Shown here one piece after another: positions 23,636 through 32,205 of a stretch of DNA of 64,000 bases; position 1 is the stretch's first letter, and every line of letters starts with the position of its first letter. The translations under genes and the position numbers were made by a program. This stretch comes from Azoarcus sp. DD4 (lineage in GTDB: Bacteria; Pseudomonadota; Gammaproteobacteria; Burkholderiales; Rhodocyclaceae): contig NZ_CP022958.1 of NCBI RefSeq assembly GCF_006496635.1, forward strand, positions 2,790,001-2,854,000, given 5' to 3'. The notes beneath the pieces were generated by a model. The model saw only the letters and a program-made list of their open reading frames with translations, did no database searches and was not told the DNA's origin.

Positions 23636-24807
23636 GCAGCCGCAAGCGGCAAGGCTACGACGGCGTGGTCGCCGTGCTGCCGGTCACCATCCCCTATGCG
23701 CGCTACTCGACGCATAGCGCGCACTGGTGGCTGGGCCGCGCGCTCGGCGAACTGGTGCGCGGCAGCGGGCTGGCCAAGGCCGACATCGACGGCGTCTGCG
23801 TCTCCAGCTTCACGCTCGGGCCGGACACCGCGGTCGGCCTGATGCAGCATCTGGGCATGAGCCCGCGCTGGCTCGACCACATTCCGATGGGCGGCGCGTC
23901 CGGCGTGGTCGCGCTGCGCCGTGCGGCGCGTGCGGTGCAGGCGGGTGACGCCGAGATCATCGCCTGCATTGCCGGCGACACCAACGCGGTGGATTCCTTC
24001 CGCAACACCGTCAGCCAGTTCTCGCGCTTCGCGCAGGACGCGGTCTACCCCTACGGCGCCGGCGGCCCCAACGCCAGCTTCGCACTGCTGACCGACTACT
24101 ACATGCAGCACTACGGCGCGACCCGCGAGGACTTCGGCAAGCTCTGCGTCGCCCAGCGCGACAACGCGCTGAAGAACCCGCACGCGCTGATGAAGAAGCC
24201 GCTGACGCTGGCACAGTACATGGATGCGCGCGCGATCACCGACCCCATCCACCTGTTCGACTGCGTCATGCCCTGCGCCGGCGCCGAAGGCTATCTGGTG
24301 ATGACCGAGGACCGTGCCCGCGCACGCAAGCTGCCCTTCGTGCGCATCCGCTCCACCATCGAACGCCACAACGCCTTCCCGGAAGACCCGATCCAGTTCC
24401 GCGGCGGCTGGGCGATGGACCAGGACGCGCTCTACGAGCACGCCGGCATCGCGCCCAAGGACGTCGATTTCCTCGAAACCTACGACGACTACCCGGTCAT
24501 CAACATGATGCAGTTCGAGGACCTCGGCTTCTGTGCCAAGGGCGAAGCACCCGCCTTCGTGCGCGAGCACAGCTTCACCATCGAAGGCAGCTTCCCCTTC
24601 AACACCTCGGGCGGCCAGCTCTCGGTCGGGCAGGCGGGCGCCGCCGGTGGCTACCTCGGCTTCGTGCAGGCGCTGCGCCAGCTCACCGGCAGCGCCGGCC
24701 GCACCCAGGTGCAGGACGCGAAAATCGGCATGGTGTCCGGCTTCGGCATGATCAACTACGACCGCGGCCTGTGTTCCGGCGCAGCGGTCCTCGAACGGGG
24801 AGAGTGA
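23632..24807 (+). CDS. Thiolase-fold protein without thiolase catalytic residues (Ltp2-type retro-aldolase candidate)
   Basis: 391 residues from GTG 23632. It is clearly a thiolase/SCP-x fold, but the three catalytic positions are changed: the nucleophile Cys region CxSG reads G88-A-S-G, the GHP histidine is Q334 (GGQLSVGQAGAAGG), and the second Cys motif reads VSGFG around S369. Such substitutions are known in Ltp2/DitF-type enzymes, which pair with a DUF35 protein and cleave beta-hydroxyacyl-CoA by retro-aldol chemistry. Y284 and Y287 (ETYDDYPV) are candidate active-site tyrosines. The next gene supplies a DUF35 domain. Annotation as acetyl-CoA acyltransferase would therefore mislead. Confidence 0.82.
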   Translation: MSSRKRQGYDGVVAVLPVTIPYARYSTHSAHWWLGRALGELVRGSGLAKADIDGVCVSSFTLGPDTAVGLMQHLGMSPRWLDHIPMGGASGVVALRRAARAVQAGDAEIIACIAGDTNAVDSFRNTVSQFSRFAQDAVYPYGAGGPNASFALLTDYYMQHYGATREDFGKLCVAQRDNALKNPHALMKKPLTLAQYMDARAITDPIHLFDCVMPCAGAEGYLVMTEDRARARKLPFVRIRSTIERHNAFPEDPIQFRGGWAMDQDALYEHAGIAPKDVDFLETYDDYPVINMMQFEDLGFCAKGEAPAFVREHSFTIEGSFPFNTSGGQLSVGQAGAAGGYLGFVQALRQLTGSAGRTQVQDAKIGMVSGFGMINYDRGLCSGAAVLERGE

Positions 24808-24808
24808 C

Positions 24809-26068
24809 ATGACCGAACCGCTCGCCAAACCGAAAAAGAAGAACCCGGTCCAGCGGACCCGGCTCGCCACCCTGCCGCCGGTGCCGCGCAGCCGTACCGC
24901 GCTCGGCCTCACCCGCGCCGCGGCCGAAGGCGTGTTCGAGATGCAGGTTTGCGCCGAATGCGAAACCGTGCAGTACCCGCCGCGCGAAGTCTGCGGCCAC
25001 TGCCTGTCGGAACACCTCGCCTGGAAGCCGGTGAACAACCGCGGCACGCTGATCGCCAGCACCACGCTGCGCCACAGCAACGACCTCTACTTCCGCGAAC
25101 GCCTGCCCTGGCGCGTCGGCACCGTGAAGATGGACGCCGGCCCCTCGGTGGTCGCCCACGTGCATGAGGACTGCGCCGAGCCCGGCAACGACGGCAGCCG
25201 CGTCCGCCTCACCCTCAAGCTCGACCGCAGCGGCCAGGCGGTGCTCCACGCCCTGCCGGAAAAGGACAGCCCCAACATGAACGATGCCCCGCAGATGCGC
25301 GAATCGACCTGCGATCCCAAGTTCCGCCGCGTGCTGGTCACCGACGGCAAGTCGGCGGTCGGCATGGCGGTCGCCAAGGCGATGCTGGACGCCGGCGCCA
25401 GCGCGGTCTTCCTCGGCGACTCCTCGACCTGGAAGACGGTGCCGGCCTTCGACAAGCTGGTCGCGTCGGATGCCCGCATCCAGGTGGTCGAGCTGGATGT
25501 CACCGACACCGATTCGGTGGATCGCCTCGCCGCATCGATCGGCGGCAAGGTCGAGATCCTGGTGAATACCGCCGCCTACCTGCGCGACGGCGGCATCCTC
25601 GGCCGCAAGGACATCAACCTCGCCCGCGATGCAATGGAGGTCAACGTGCTCGGCCTGATGCGCCTCGCCCAGGCCTTCGCTCCGGGCATGTGCTTCCGTG
25701 CGGCGGACGGTACCAACAACGCGGTGGCATGGGTGAATGTGCTCTCCATCCACGCGCTGGCTGCCCTGCCCTCGCGCGGCGCCTGGTCGGCCTCGATGGC
25801 CGCCGCGCTGTCAGCCTCGCAGACCCTGCGCGCCGAACTGCGCGGCGCCGGCGTGCGGGTGCTGAACGTCTTCCCCGGCCCGATCGAAGAAGAGTGGGAA
25901 CAGCTCACCCCGCCGCCCAAGGTCGCGCCGTCGGCGGTGGCCAAGGCCATCGTCAAGGGGCTGCAGGACGGCATCGAGGATGCTTATGTCGGCGATATCG
26001 CGGAGGAAATCCGCGGCCGCCTGCGCGAGAACCACAAGGCGGTCGAGCGCGAGCTTGGCAACCAGTAA
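24809..26068 (+). CDS. Fusion of DUF35 zinc-ribbon/OB-fold domain with a catalytically dead SDR domain
   Basis: 419 residues. Residues about 30-150 are a DUF35 acyl-CoA-binding protein: zinc ribbon C48, C51, C62, C65 (CAECETVQYPPREVCGHC) followed by an OB fold. Residues about 172-415 form a short-chain dehydrogenase fold, but the active site is lost: serine S313 is kept while the Tyr and Lys of YxxxK are W326 and M330 (WSASM). The NNAG motif reads NTAA and the glycine loop is altered (TDGKSAVG). DUF35 partners the thiolase-fold protein encoded just upstream. Dead SDR subunits are known to pair with live ones (BbsC with BbsD); the live SDR is at 27067. Confidence 0.85.
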   Translation: MTEPLAKPKKKNPVQRTRLATLPPVPRSRTALGLTRAAAEGVFEMQVCAECETVQYPPREVCGHCLSEHLAWKPVNNRGTLIASTTLRHSNDLYFRERLPWRVGTVKMDAGPSVVAHVHEDCAEPGNDGSRVRLTLKLDRSGQAVLHALPEKDSPNMNDAPQMRESTCDPKFRRVLVTDGKSAVGMAVAKAMLDAGASAVFLGDSSTWKTVPAFDKLVASDARIQVVELDVTDTDSVDRLAASIGGKVEILVNTAAYLRDGGILGRKDINLARDAMEVNVLGLMRLAQAFAPGMCFRAADGTNNAVAWVNVLSIHALAALPSRGAWSASMAAALSASQTLRAELRGAGVRVLNVFPGPIEEEWEQLTPPPKVAPSAVAKAIVKGLQDGIEDAYVGDIAEEIRGRLRENHKAVERELGNQ

Positions 26069-26080
26069 AGCGCGAGTGAA

Positions 26081-26243
26081 CTCCCTCCCCTTCAAGGGGA
26101 GGGTTGGGGTGGGGATGGGGTAATAGGCGCGCAGAACAACCCCATCCCCCTCCTAACCGGGAGTCTCGGCTACGCCTCGCCGCTACGCAGGCAGCGAGCG
26201 GGCTCGCTGAAACCCCTGCTCCGCCCCCCTTGAAGGGGGAGGA
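26081..26243. repeat. Split copy of the CCCCTTCAAGGGG inverted repeat
   Basis: The left arm (26081-26120) is almost identical to the arm at 11878-11917. The right arm is interrupted: the ACCCCATCCCC part lies at about 26138-26150 and the CCCCCCTTGAAGGGGGAGG part at 26224-26242, with about 70 bp of unrelated hairpin-rich DNA between them. It fills most of the gap between the fusion gene and the second cyclase gene. Confidence 0.7.
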
Positions 26244-26270
26244 ACGGAAACGCAGAACGGAGAACGACAG

Positions 26271-27056
26271 ATGACCACCCCCATCCTCACCCAATTCCTC
26301 GCCGAGCTGCTGTCGGGCCGGCTGAAAATGGTCGACCTCACCCAGACCCTCACCCCCGAATTCCCCATCATCCAGCTGCCGCCGGAGTTCGGTCAGCCCT
26401 GGCCCTTCCGCGTCGAGGAAATCTCGCGCTACGACGAGCGTGGCCCCGCCTGGTACTGGAACAACTTCTCGATGTCGGAGCACACCGGCACCCACTTCGA
26501 CGCGCCCATCCACTGGATCAGCGGCAAGGACCTGCCGGACAACGCGGTCGACTCCATCCCGGCGGAAAACTTCATCGCCGCCGCCTGCGTGATCGACGTG
26601 TCGAAGGAGTGCGCCGAGAACCCCGACTTCCTGCTCACCATCGATTTCGTGAAGGCCTGGGAAGAGAAGCACGGCCGCATTCCCGAGCGCGCCTGGGTGC
26701 TGCTGCGCACCGACTGGTCCAAGCGCACCACGCCGAAGGAATACCTCAACATGGCCGAAGACGGCGCCCACTCGCCCGGCCCGGATGCCGAAGTGGTGCC
26801 CTGGCTGGTTCAGGAACGGAATGTGCATGGGTTCGGTACCGAATCGGTCGGCACCGACGCCGGCCAGGCGCACCACCTCAATCCGCCCTACCCCTGCCAC
26901 TACTACATGCACGGCAACAACCGCTACGGCCTGCAATGCCTCACCAATCTGGACCAGCTGCCGCCGCAGGGAGCGCTGATCTTCGCCGCCCCCCTCAAGA
27001 TCCGTAACGGTTCCGGCAGCCCGCTGCGGGTGCTGGCGCTGACCCCCGCGGTTTGA
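26271..27056 (+). CDS. Cyclase-family amidohydrolase, isatin hydrolase-like (copy 2)
   Basis: 261 residues with the metal signature HTGTHFDAPIH (H71, H75, D77, H81). It shares long identical runs with copy 1 at 13809-14585 (RYDERGPAWYWNNF, CHYYMHGNNRYGLQC). Isatin hydrolases convert isatin to isatinate (2-aminophenylglyoxylate); KynB-type relatives hydrolyse N-formylkynurenine. Being inside the operon between the retro-aldolase module and an active SDR, it fits the isatin step best. GGAGAACGACAG precedes the ATG. Isatin is a known intermediate of IAA breakdown in Bradyrhizobium. Confidence 0.88.
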   Translation: MTTPILTQFLAELLSGRLKMVDLTQTLTPEFPIIQLPPEFGQPWPFRVEEISRYDERGPAWYWNNFSMSEHTGTHFDAPIHWISGKDLPDNAVDSIPAENFIAAACVIDVSKECAENPDFLLTIDFVKAWEEKHGRIPERAWVLLRTDWSKRTTPKEYLNMAEDGAHSPGPDAEVVPWLVQERNVHGFGTESVGTDAGQAHHLNPPYPCHYYMHGNNRYGLQCLTNLDQLPPQGALIFAAPLKIRNGSGSPLRVLALTPAV

Positions 27057-27066
27057 GGAGATCACG

Positions 27067-27795
27067 ATGAGCGAACAAATGGTCGCAGTGGTCACCGGCG
27101 GTTCCGCGGGCATCGGCGCCGACATCTGCAAGCGCATGCTGGACGACGGCTACGACGTGGTGTCGATTGCGCGGCGCGCACCGGATTGGACCCACCCCCG
27201 CCTCAAGACCGTGCAGGCGGATCTGCTCGACGCCACCGCCACCGAAGAGGCCGCGCAGGAGATCGCGCGCGAATTCCCGGTGAGCCATTTCATCCACAAT
27301 GCCGGCGTGATCTGGCCGAAGCTGCTGGGCGAGGTCAAGCTCGAAGAGCTGCAGGGTCTCACCCAGATCCACCTCGGCGCGGCGATCAGCCTGATGCAGG
27401 CCTTCCTGCCCGGCATGACCGAGCGCAACTTCGGCCGCGTGGTGCTGATGTCCTCGCGCGGCGCGCTCGGCCTGCAGACCCGTACCGCCTACTCCGCCAC
27501 CAAGGCCGGCATGATAGGCATGGCGCGCACCTGGGCGCTGGAGCTGGCGCCCAAGGGCATCACGGTGAACGTGGTGGCGCCCGGCCCGATCCAGACCGAC
27601 ATGTATTACGCGGTGATCGAACCCGGCAGCGAGCGCGAGAAGGCGCTGGCCAAGGCGATTCCGGTCCAGCGCGTCGGCCGCGCCGACGACGTCACCCGCG
27701 CGGTGATGTTCTTCGCCGACCCCGCCAACAGCTTCGTCACCGGGCAGACGCTCTACGTCTGCGGCGGCGCGAGCGTGGGCACGATCACGATCTGA
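27067..27795 (+). CDS. Short-chain dehydrogenase/reductase (active)
   Basis: 242 residues with intact SDR motifs: TGGSAGIG (10-17), HNAG (77-80) and the catalytic S129, Y142 and K146 (YSATK). It oxidises or reduces a hydroxyl or carbonyl group with NAD(P). It starts 10 bp after the cyclase gene. The operon also encodes an SDR domain lacking catalytic residues (24809-26068), so a hetero-oligomer of live and dead subunits, as in BbsCD of anaerobic toluene degradation, is possible. A simple alternative is a dioxindole/isatin dehydrogenase acting alone. Confidence 0.88.
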   Translation: MSEQMVAVVTGGSAGIGADICKRMLDDGYDVVSIARRAPDWTHPRLKTVQADLLDATATEEAAQEIAREFPVSHFIHNAGVIWPKLLGEVKLEELQGLTQIHLGAAISLMQAFLPGMTERNFGRVVLMSSRGALGLQTRTAYSATKAGMIGMARTWALELAPKGITVNVVAPGPIQTDMYYAVIEPGSEREKALAKAIPVQRVGRADDVTRAVMFFADPANSFVTGQTLYVCGGASVGTITI

Positions 27796-27860
27796 ACCCC
27801 GAGCAACGCGCAGTCCCCTTTTTCTTTTCCCGCAGCAAGACCATACCAACGGAGCACACC

Positions 27861-29012
27861 ATGATGCTGAAGAAAATCCCCGCTGCCCTCGCCATCGCTG
27901 CACTCGCCTCCTTCGCCGGCTCCGCGCTGGCCCAGGTCAAGGTCGGCGTGATCGCCTCCGCCACCGGCCCGACCGCGCTGGTCGGCATCCCGCAGAAGAA
28001 CACCGTGCCGCTGCTGCCGACCAAGGTAGGCGATCTGACCGTCGAGTACATCTCGCTCGACGATGCCTCCGACTCCACCGCCTCGGTCACCGCGGTCAAG
28101 AAGCTGATCTCCGAACAGAACGTCGACGCCATCATCGGGCCCTCCGGTTCGCCCAACGCCATGGGCACCATCCAGTTCGTCGCCGAAGCGGGCGTGCCGA
28201 TGCTGGCGCCGGTGGGGACCGCCGCCGTCGTGCTGCCGATGACCGAGCAGAAGAAGTGGGTGTTCAAGACCACCCAGAACGACGACATCATCGCCAAGGC
28301 GCTGGTCGACCACATGACCAAGGCCGGCGTGAAGACCATCGGCCTGATCGGCACCGCCGACCCCTACGGCGAGAACTGGGCCAAGGTCATGGCCGGCCTC
28401 ACCGAAAAGGCGGGTATCAAGATCGTCGCCAGCGAGAAGTTCCAGCGCTCCGACAGCTCGGTTACCGGCCAGGCGCTCAAGATCCTCGGCGCCAAGCCGG
28501 ATGCAGTGCTGGTGACCGCCCCGGGCGGCCCCTCGGTGCTGCCGCAGACCACCCTCTTCGACATGGGCTACAAGGGCCAGATGTACCAGACCCACGGCGC
28601 CGCGCTGCCCGACTTCCTGAAGCTCGGCGGCAAGAAGGTCGAAGGCACCATCCTCGCCGCAAGCCTGATGCTGGTGCTGCCGGAAATGCCGGACAGCAAC
28701 CCGTCGAAGAAGGTCGCCAGCGAGTACATCGCCGCCTACGAAAAGCTGCACGGCAACAAGCCGGCCACCTTCGGCGCCAACGTCTATGACGCCGGCCTGC
28801 TGCTGCAACAGGCGATCCCGACGGCGGCCAAGAAGGCCAAGCCGGGTACCAAGGAATTCCGTGCCGCGCTGCGCGACGCGCTGGAGCAGACCAAGGAGCT
28901 GGTCGCCACCCAGGGTGTGTACACCATGACGCCGGAAGACCACAGCGGTTTCGACGAGCGCGGCCGGGAGATGATCACGGTGAAGAACGGCAACTGGGCG
29001 CTGCTGAAGTAA
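27861..29012 (+). CDS. Branched-chain-type ABC transporter substrate-binding protein (system 1)
   Basis: 383 residues from ATG 27861 (GGAGCACACC upstream). A cleavable signal peptide is evident (MMLKKIPAALAIAALAS through GSALA-Q), so it is periplasmic. The LivJ-type periplasmic binding fold follows (VKVGVIASATGPTALVG, IIGPSGSPNAMG, GTADPYGENWAKVM). In aromatic gene clusters such proteins bind aromatic acids rather than leucine. It is followed by the permeases and ATPases of the same transporter. The likely cargo is the pathway substrate, for example IAA. Confidence 0.9.
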   Translation: MMLKKIPAALAIAALASFAGSALAQVKVGVIASATGPTALVGIPQKNTVPLLPTKVGDLTVEYISLDDASDSTASVTAVKKLISEQNVDAIIGPSGSPNAMGTIQFVAEAGVPMLAPVGTAAVVLPMTEQKKWVFKTTQNDDIIAKALVDHMTKAGVKTIGLIGTADPYGENWAKVMAGLTEKAGIKIVASEKFQRSDSSVTGQALKILGAKPDAVLVTAPGGPSVLPQTTLFDMGYKGQMYQTHGAALPDFLKLGGKKVEGTILAASLMLVLPEMPDSNPSKKVASEYIAAYEKLHGNKPATFGANVYDAGLLLQQAIPTAAKKAKPGTKEFRAALRDALEQTKELVATQGVYTMTPEDHSGFDERGREMITVKNGNWALLK

Positions 29013-29293
29013 TCCCCCGCCTGACGTTCGCTTCCATACCGCCGCGCGTCTGAGGAGGACGCAGCGGCCAGAGGTGGACCCGCCGGCCAGCAGCATGGCG
29101 GCGGCAACCACCCGGTTTCTCCGGACCAGCCGGCGTCCACGGGACGACCCCCGTGGCGCGGGCTTGCCTGGCGGTTTCGCTCATCCCGCGATTCCGTCCG
29201 GCCCGGAGAACATGGCGCCACACGCGTCGCCCTGCCGACCCCTGCGCGCTGCCAGCGCCGGGCGAGGTCCCCGATCGAAGGACTAGTGATTCC
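29013..29293 (+). other. 281-bp gap between binding-protein and permease genes
   Basis: This GC-rich spacer has several short inverted repeats but no T-run terminator and no convincing gene. An in-frame extension of the permease (from 29153) exists, but it would add an arginine-rich, non-membrane leader and lacks a ribosome-binding site. Partial transcript folding or processing here would give more binding protein than permease, a usual bias for ABC systems; this is inference. Confidence 0.4.
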
Positions 29294-30331
29294 ATGAACT
29301 TGCAGATAGCCATGATCCTCGGGCAGGACGGGGTGACCAACGGCGCGATCTACGCGTTGCTGGCGCTCTCCATCCTCCTCGTCTTCACCGTCACCCGGGT
29401 GCTGTTCATACCGCTGGGTGAATTCGTCGCCTTCGGCGCGCTTACCATGGCCGCCTTCCAGGCGGGCAAGGCGCCCGCGCTGGTCTGGCTGCTCGCCGGC
29501 TTCGCCGTCGCGGTGGCCGTCGCCGACGTGCTTGCCGCCTTCCGTAACAGCGGCCGCGTGCGCTTTTCCGGCGCGCAGACATTCCGTCTCGCCTACCCCT
29601 TCGTGCTCGGTTTTGCGCTCTACCGCCTGCCGCTGGCCGAACTACCGATGAGCGTGCAGGTGTTGCTTACGCTCGCCCTTGTCGTGCCGCTCGGGCCGCA
29701 GATCTACCGCCTGTTCTTTCAGCCGATCGCGTCGGCGCCGGTGCTGATCCTGCTGATCGTGTCGATCGCGGTGCATGTGGCGATGGTCGGTCTTGCGCTG
29801 CTGATGTTCGGTCCGAGCGGCGCCAAGACCACGCCCTTCTCCGAGGCGGGTCTCGAACTCGGGCCGATTACGCTGAACAGCCAGACGCTGTGGGTCATCG
29901 CGGTGTCGGTCGGGCTCATCGTCGTGCTCTACCAGTTCTTCGAGCGCAGCGTGTATGGCAAGGCGCTGCGCGCCACCGCCATCAACCGCGTCGGCGCCCA
30001 GCTGATGGGCATCTCGCCGGTGTTCGCCGGCAAGGCGAGCTTCTTTCTCGCCACCCTGATTGCGACGCTATCGGGTGTGCTGATCGCACCGATCACCACT
30101 ATCTACTACGACTCGGGCTTCATCATCAGCCTCAAGGGCTTCATCGGCTCCATCATCGGCGGGCTGGTGAGCTACCCGGTGGCCGCGCTCGGCGCGGTGC
30201 TGGTGGGCCTGCTCGAAGCCTTCTCCGCCTTCTGGGCCAGCACCTACAAGGAAGTGATCGTCTTCACCCTGATCATCCCCTTCCTGCTGTGGCGCTCGCT
30301 GACCGTCCGCCATGTGGAGGAAGAAGAATGA
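29294..30331 (+). CDS. ABC transporter permease, LivH-like (system 1)
   Basis: 345 residues, very hydrophobic, with about eight or nine membrane segments (GAIYALLALSILLVF, LVWLLAGFAVAVAVADVLA, LFFLATLIATLSG-like stretch near the C-terminus). It carries the family's cytoplasmic loop near GKALRATAINRVGAQLMGI. It is one half of the inner-membrane channel. ATG 29294 was chosen because the membrane domain starts just after it. Its stop overlaps the start of the next gene (ATGA), so the two permease parts are translationally coupled. Confidence 0.9.
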   Translation: MNLQIAMILGQDGVTNGAIYALLALSILLVFTVTRVLFIPLGEFVAFGALTMAAFQAGKAPALVWLLAGFAVAVAVADVLAAFRNSGRVRFSGAQTFRLAYPFVLGFALYRLPLAELPMSVQVLLTLALVVPLGPQIYRLFFQPIASAPVLILLIVSIAVHVAMVGLALLMFGPSGAKTTPFSEAGLELGPITLNSQTLWVIAVSVGLIVVLYQFFERSVYGKALRATAINRVGAQLMGISPVFAGKASFFLATLIATLSGVLIAPITTIYYDSGFIISLKGFIGSIIGGLVSYPVAALGAVLVGLLEAFSAFWASTYKEVIVFTLIIPFLLWRSLTVRHVEEEE

Positions 30332-32202
30332 CCGCGCGCCTTCCGATCGAGCCGTCGCCGGCCAAGCCCTCCGCCTCCACTCCGGGAGCCTCCACCATGC
30401 TTTCGCCCCGCCTCGTGCTCGGCGTCTTCCTCGCGCTGCTGGCCGTGGCCCCGCTGGTGCTGCCGCCGTTCTACGTGACGCTGCTGAACTACATCGGCCT
30501 CTACGCCATGGTGGCGCTCGGCCTGGTGCTCTTGACCGGTGTCGGCGGCCTCACCAGCTTCGGCCAGGCCGCCTTCGTGGGGCTGGGCGCCTACACCACC
30601 GCGCTCTTGTGCACCGCCACCGATCTGCCCGCCTGGCTCGCCTGGGCCGGCGGTTCGCCCTGGCTGGCGCTGGGGGTGGGCCTGGTCTTCACCGCGGTGG
30701 TCGCGGTGGTGCTCGGTTCCCTCACCCTCAAGCTCTCCGGCCACTACCTGCCGCTGGGCACCATCGCCTGGGGGATTTCGCTGTACTTCCTGTTCGGCAC
30801 CATGGAAAGCCTGGGCGGCCACACCGGCCTCACCGGCATTCCGCCGATCTCGATCTTCGGCTGGGTGCTCGACCAGGGTGAAGAGATCTTCTACCTCATC
30901 TGGGTCTTCCTGCTCGCCGCGGTCTTCACCACCCAGAACCTGCTCGATTCGCGCGAAGGCCGTGCCATCCGCGCCTTGAAGGGCGGCATGGTGATGGCCG
31001 AAGCGATGGGCGTCGATACTTCGCGTTCGCGCATGATCATCTTCGTGATCGCCGCGCTGCACGCCTGCGCCTCGGGCTGGCTCTACGCCCACATGCAGCG
31101 CTTCGTCAATCCGACCCCGTTCGGCCTGCACATCGGCATCGAGTACCTCTTCATGGCGGTGGTCGGCGGTGCCGGCCACGTCTGGGGTGCGCTGGTCGGC
31201 GCCGGCGTCATCACCGTGCTCAAGCAGTGGCTGCAGGATCTGCTGCCCAAACTCTTCGGCCAGTCGGGCAACTTCGAAGTCATCGTCTTCGGCCTGATGA
31301 TGGTGGTGGTGCTGCAACGCGCCCGCGACGGCCTGTGGCCCATCCTCACCAAGCTCGTCCCGCGTAGTTTGGTTGCGGGGGCGAAGCGGAAGACGTTGGA
31401 CGCCGCCGCCAAGGAGCTGCCGCGCCGCGAACTGCCCAAGAAGGGCGAGCTCATCCTCGAAGCCAAGAACGTCACCCGCAAGTTCGGCGGCCTGGTCGCC
31501 AACAACAACATGAGCCTCGAAGTGCGCGCGGGCGAGATCCTCGCGCTGATCGGCCCCAACGGCGCCGGCAAGAGCACCATGTTCAACCAGATCTCGGGCG
31601 TCGACACCCCGACCTCGGGCGAGGTGCTGTTCCGTGGCAAGCCGGTGGCCGGTCACGACTCGCGCGAGATCGCCCGCATGGGCATGAGCCGCAGCTTCCA
31701 GCACGTGAAGTTGCTCCCGACCATGAGCGTGCTCGAGAACGTCGCCATCGGCGGCCACCTGCGCGGCGACAAGGGCGTGATCAGCTCGGCCTGGCGCATG
31801 GACCGCGAAGAAGAGTCGCGCCTCCTGGCAGAAGCGGCCCGCCAGATCGAGCGCGTGGGCCTCGCGGAACACATGTTCGACGAAGCCGGCAGCCTCGCGC
31901 TCGGCCAGCAGCGCATCCTCGAGATCGCCCGGGCGCTCTGTTCCGACCCCTGCCTGCTGCTGCTCGACGAACCCGCCGCGGGTCTGCGCTTCAAGGAGAA
32001 GGAAGCGCTGGGCGAGCTGCTCAGGAAACTCAAGGCCGAAGGCATGGCCATCCTCTTGGTCGAACACGACATGGACTTCGTCATGGGCCTGGTCGATCGG
32101 GTGGTGGTGATGGAGTTCGGCGAGAAGATCTCCGAAGGCCTGCCGGAAGACGTGCAGAAGGATCCGAAGGTGCTCGAAGCCTACCTGGGCGGGGTGGAGT
32201 AA
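30328..32202 (+). CDS. LivM-LivG fusion: ABC permease joined to ATPase (system 1)
   Basis: 624 residues. Residues about 25-335 are a LivM-type permease with multiple membrane segments. A linker at about 340-372 leads to a LivG-type ATPase with Walker A GPNGAGKS (409-416), signature LALGQQRILEIARAL, Walker B LLLLDEP and a switch histidine in VEHDMDF. Permease and ATPase are usually separate genes, as in system 2 of this window (39139-40943). The linker DNA (about 31360-31400) uses rarer codons (AGT, TTG, GTT, GGG) than either flank, a possible scar of the fusion event. It is coupled to LivH by an ATGA overlap. Confidence 0.9.
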   Translation: MTARLPIEPSPAKPSASTPGASTMLSPRLVLGVFLALLAVAPLVLPPFYVTLLNYIGLYAMVALGLVLLTGVGGLTSFGQAAFVGLGAYTTALLCTATDLPAWLAWAGGSPWLALGVGLVFTAVVAVVLGSLTLKLSGHYLPLGTIAWGISLYFLFGTMESLGGHTGLTGIPPISIFGWVLDQGEEIFYLIWVFLLAAVFTTQNLLDSREGRAIRALKGGMVMAEAMGVDTSRSRMIIFVIAALHACASGWLYAHMQRFVNPTPFGLHIGIEYLFMAVVGGAGHVWGALVGAGVITVLKQWLQDLLPKLFGQSGNFEVIVFGLMMVVVLQRARDGLWPILTKLVPRSLVAGAKRKTLDAAAKELPRRELPKKGELILEAKNVTRKFGGLVANNNMSLEVRAGEILALIGPNGAGKSTMFNQISGVDTPTSGEVLFRGKPVAGHDSREIARMGMSRSFQHVKLLPTMSVLENVAIGGHLRGDKGVISSAWRMDREEESRLLAEAARQIERVGLAEHMFDEAGSLALGQQRILEIARALCSDPCLLLLDEPAAGLRFKEKEALGELLRKLKAEGMAILLVEHDMDFVMGLVDRVVVMEFGEKISEGLPEDVQKDPKVLEAYLGGVE

Positions 32203-32205
32203 ATC

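Noticed and set aside
23632..24807. Ordinary acetyl-CoA acetyltransferase
   Set aside because: Both catalytic cysteines and the catalytic histidine of thiolases are missing.
29153..29293. N-terminal extension of LivH
   Set aside because: It is arginine-rich, lacks a ribosome-binding site and precedes a normal membrane start at 29294.
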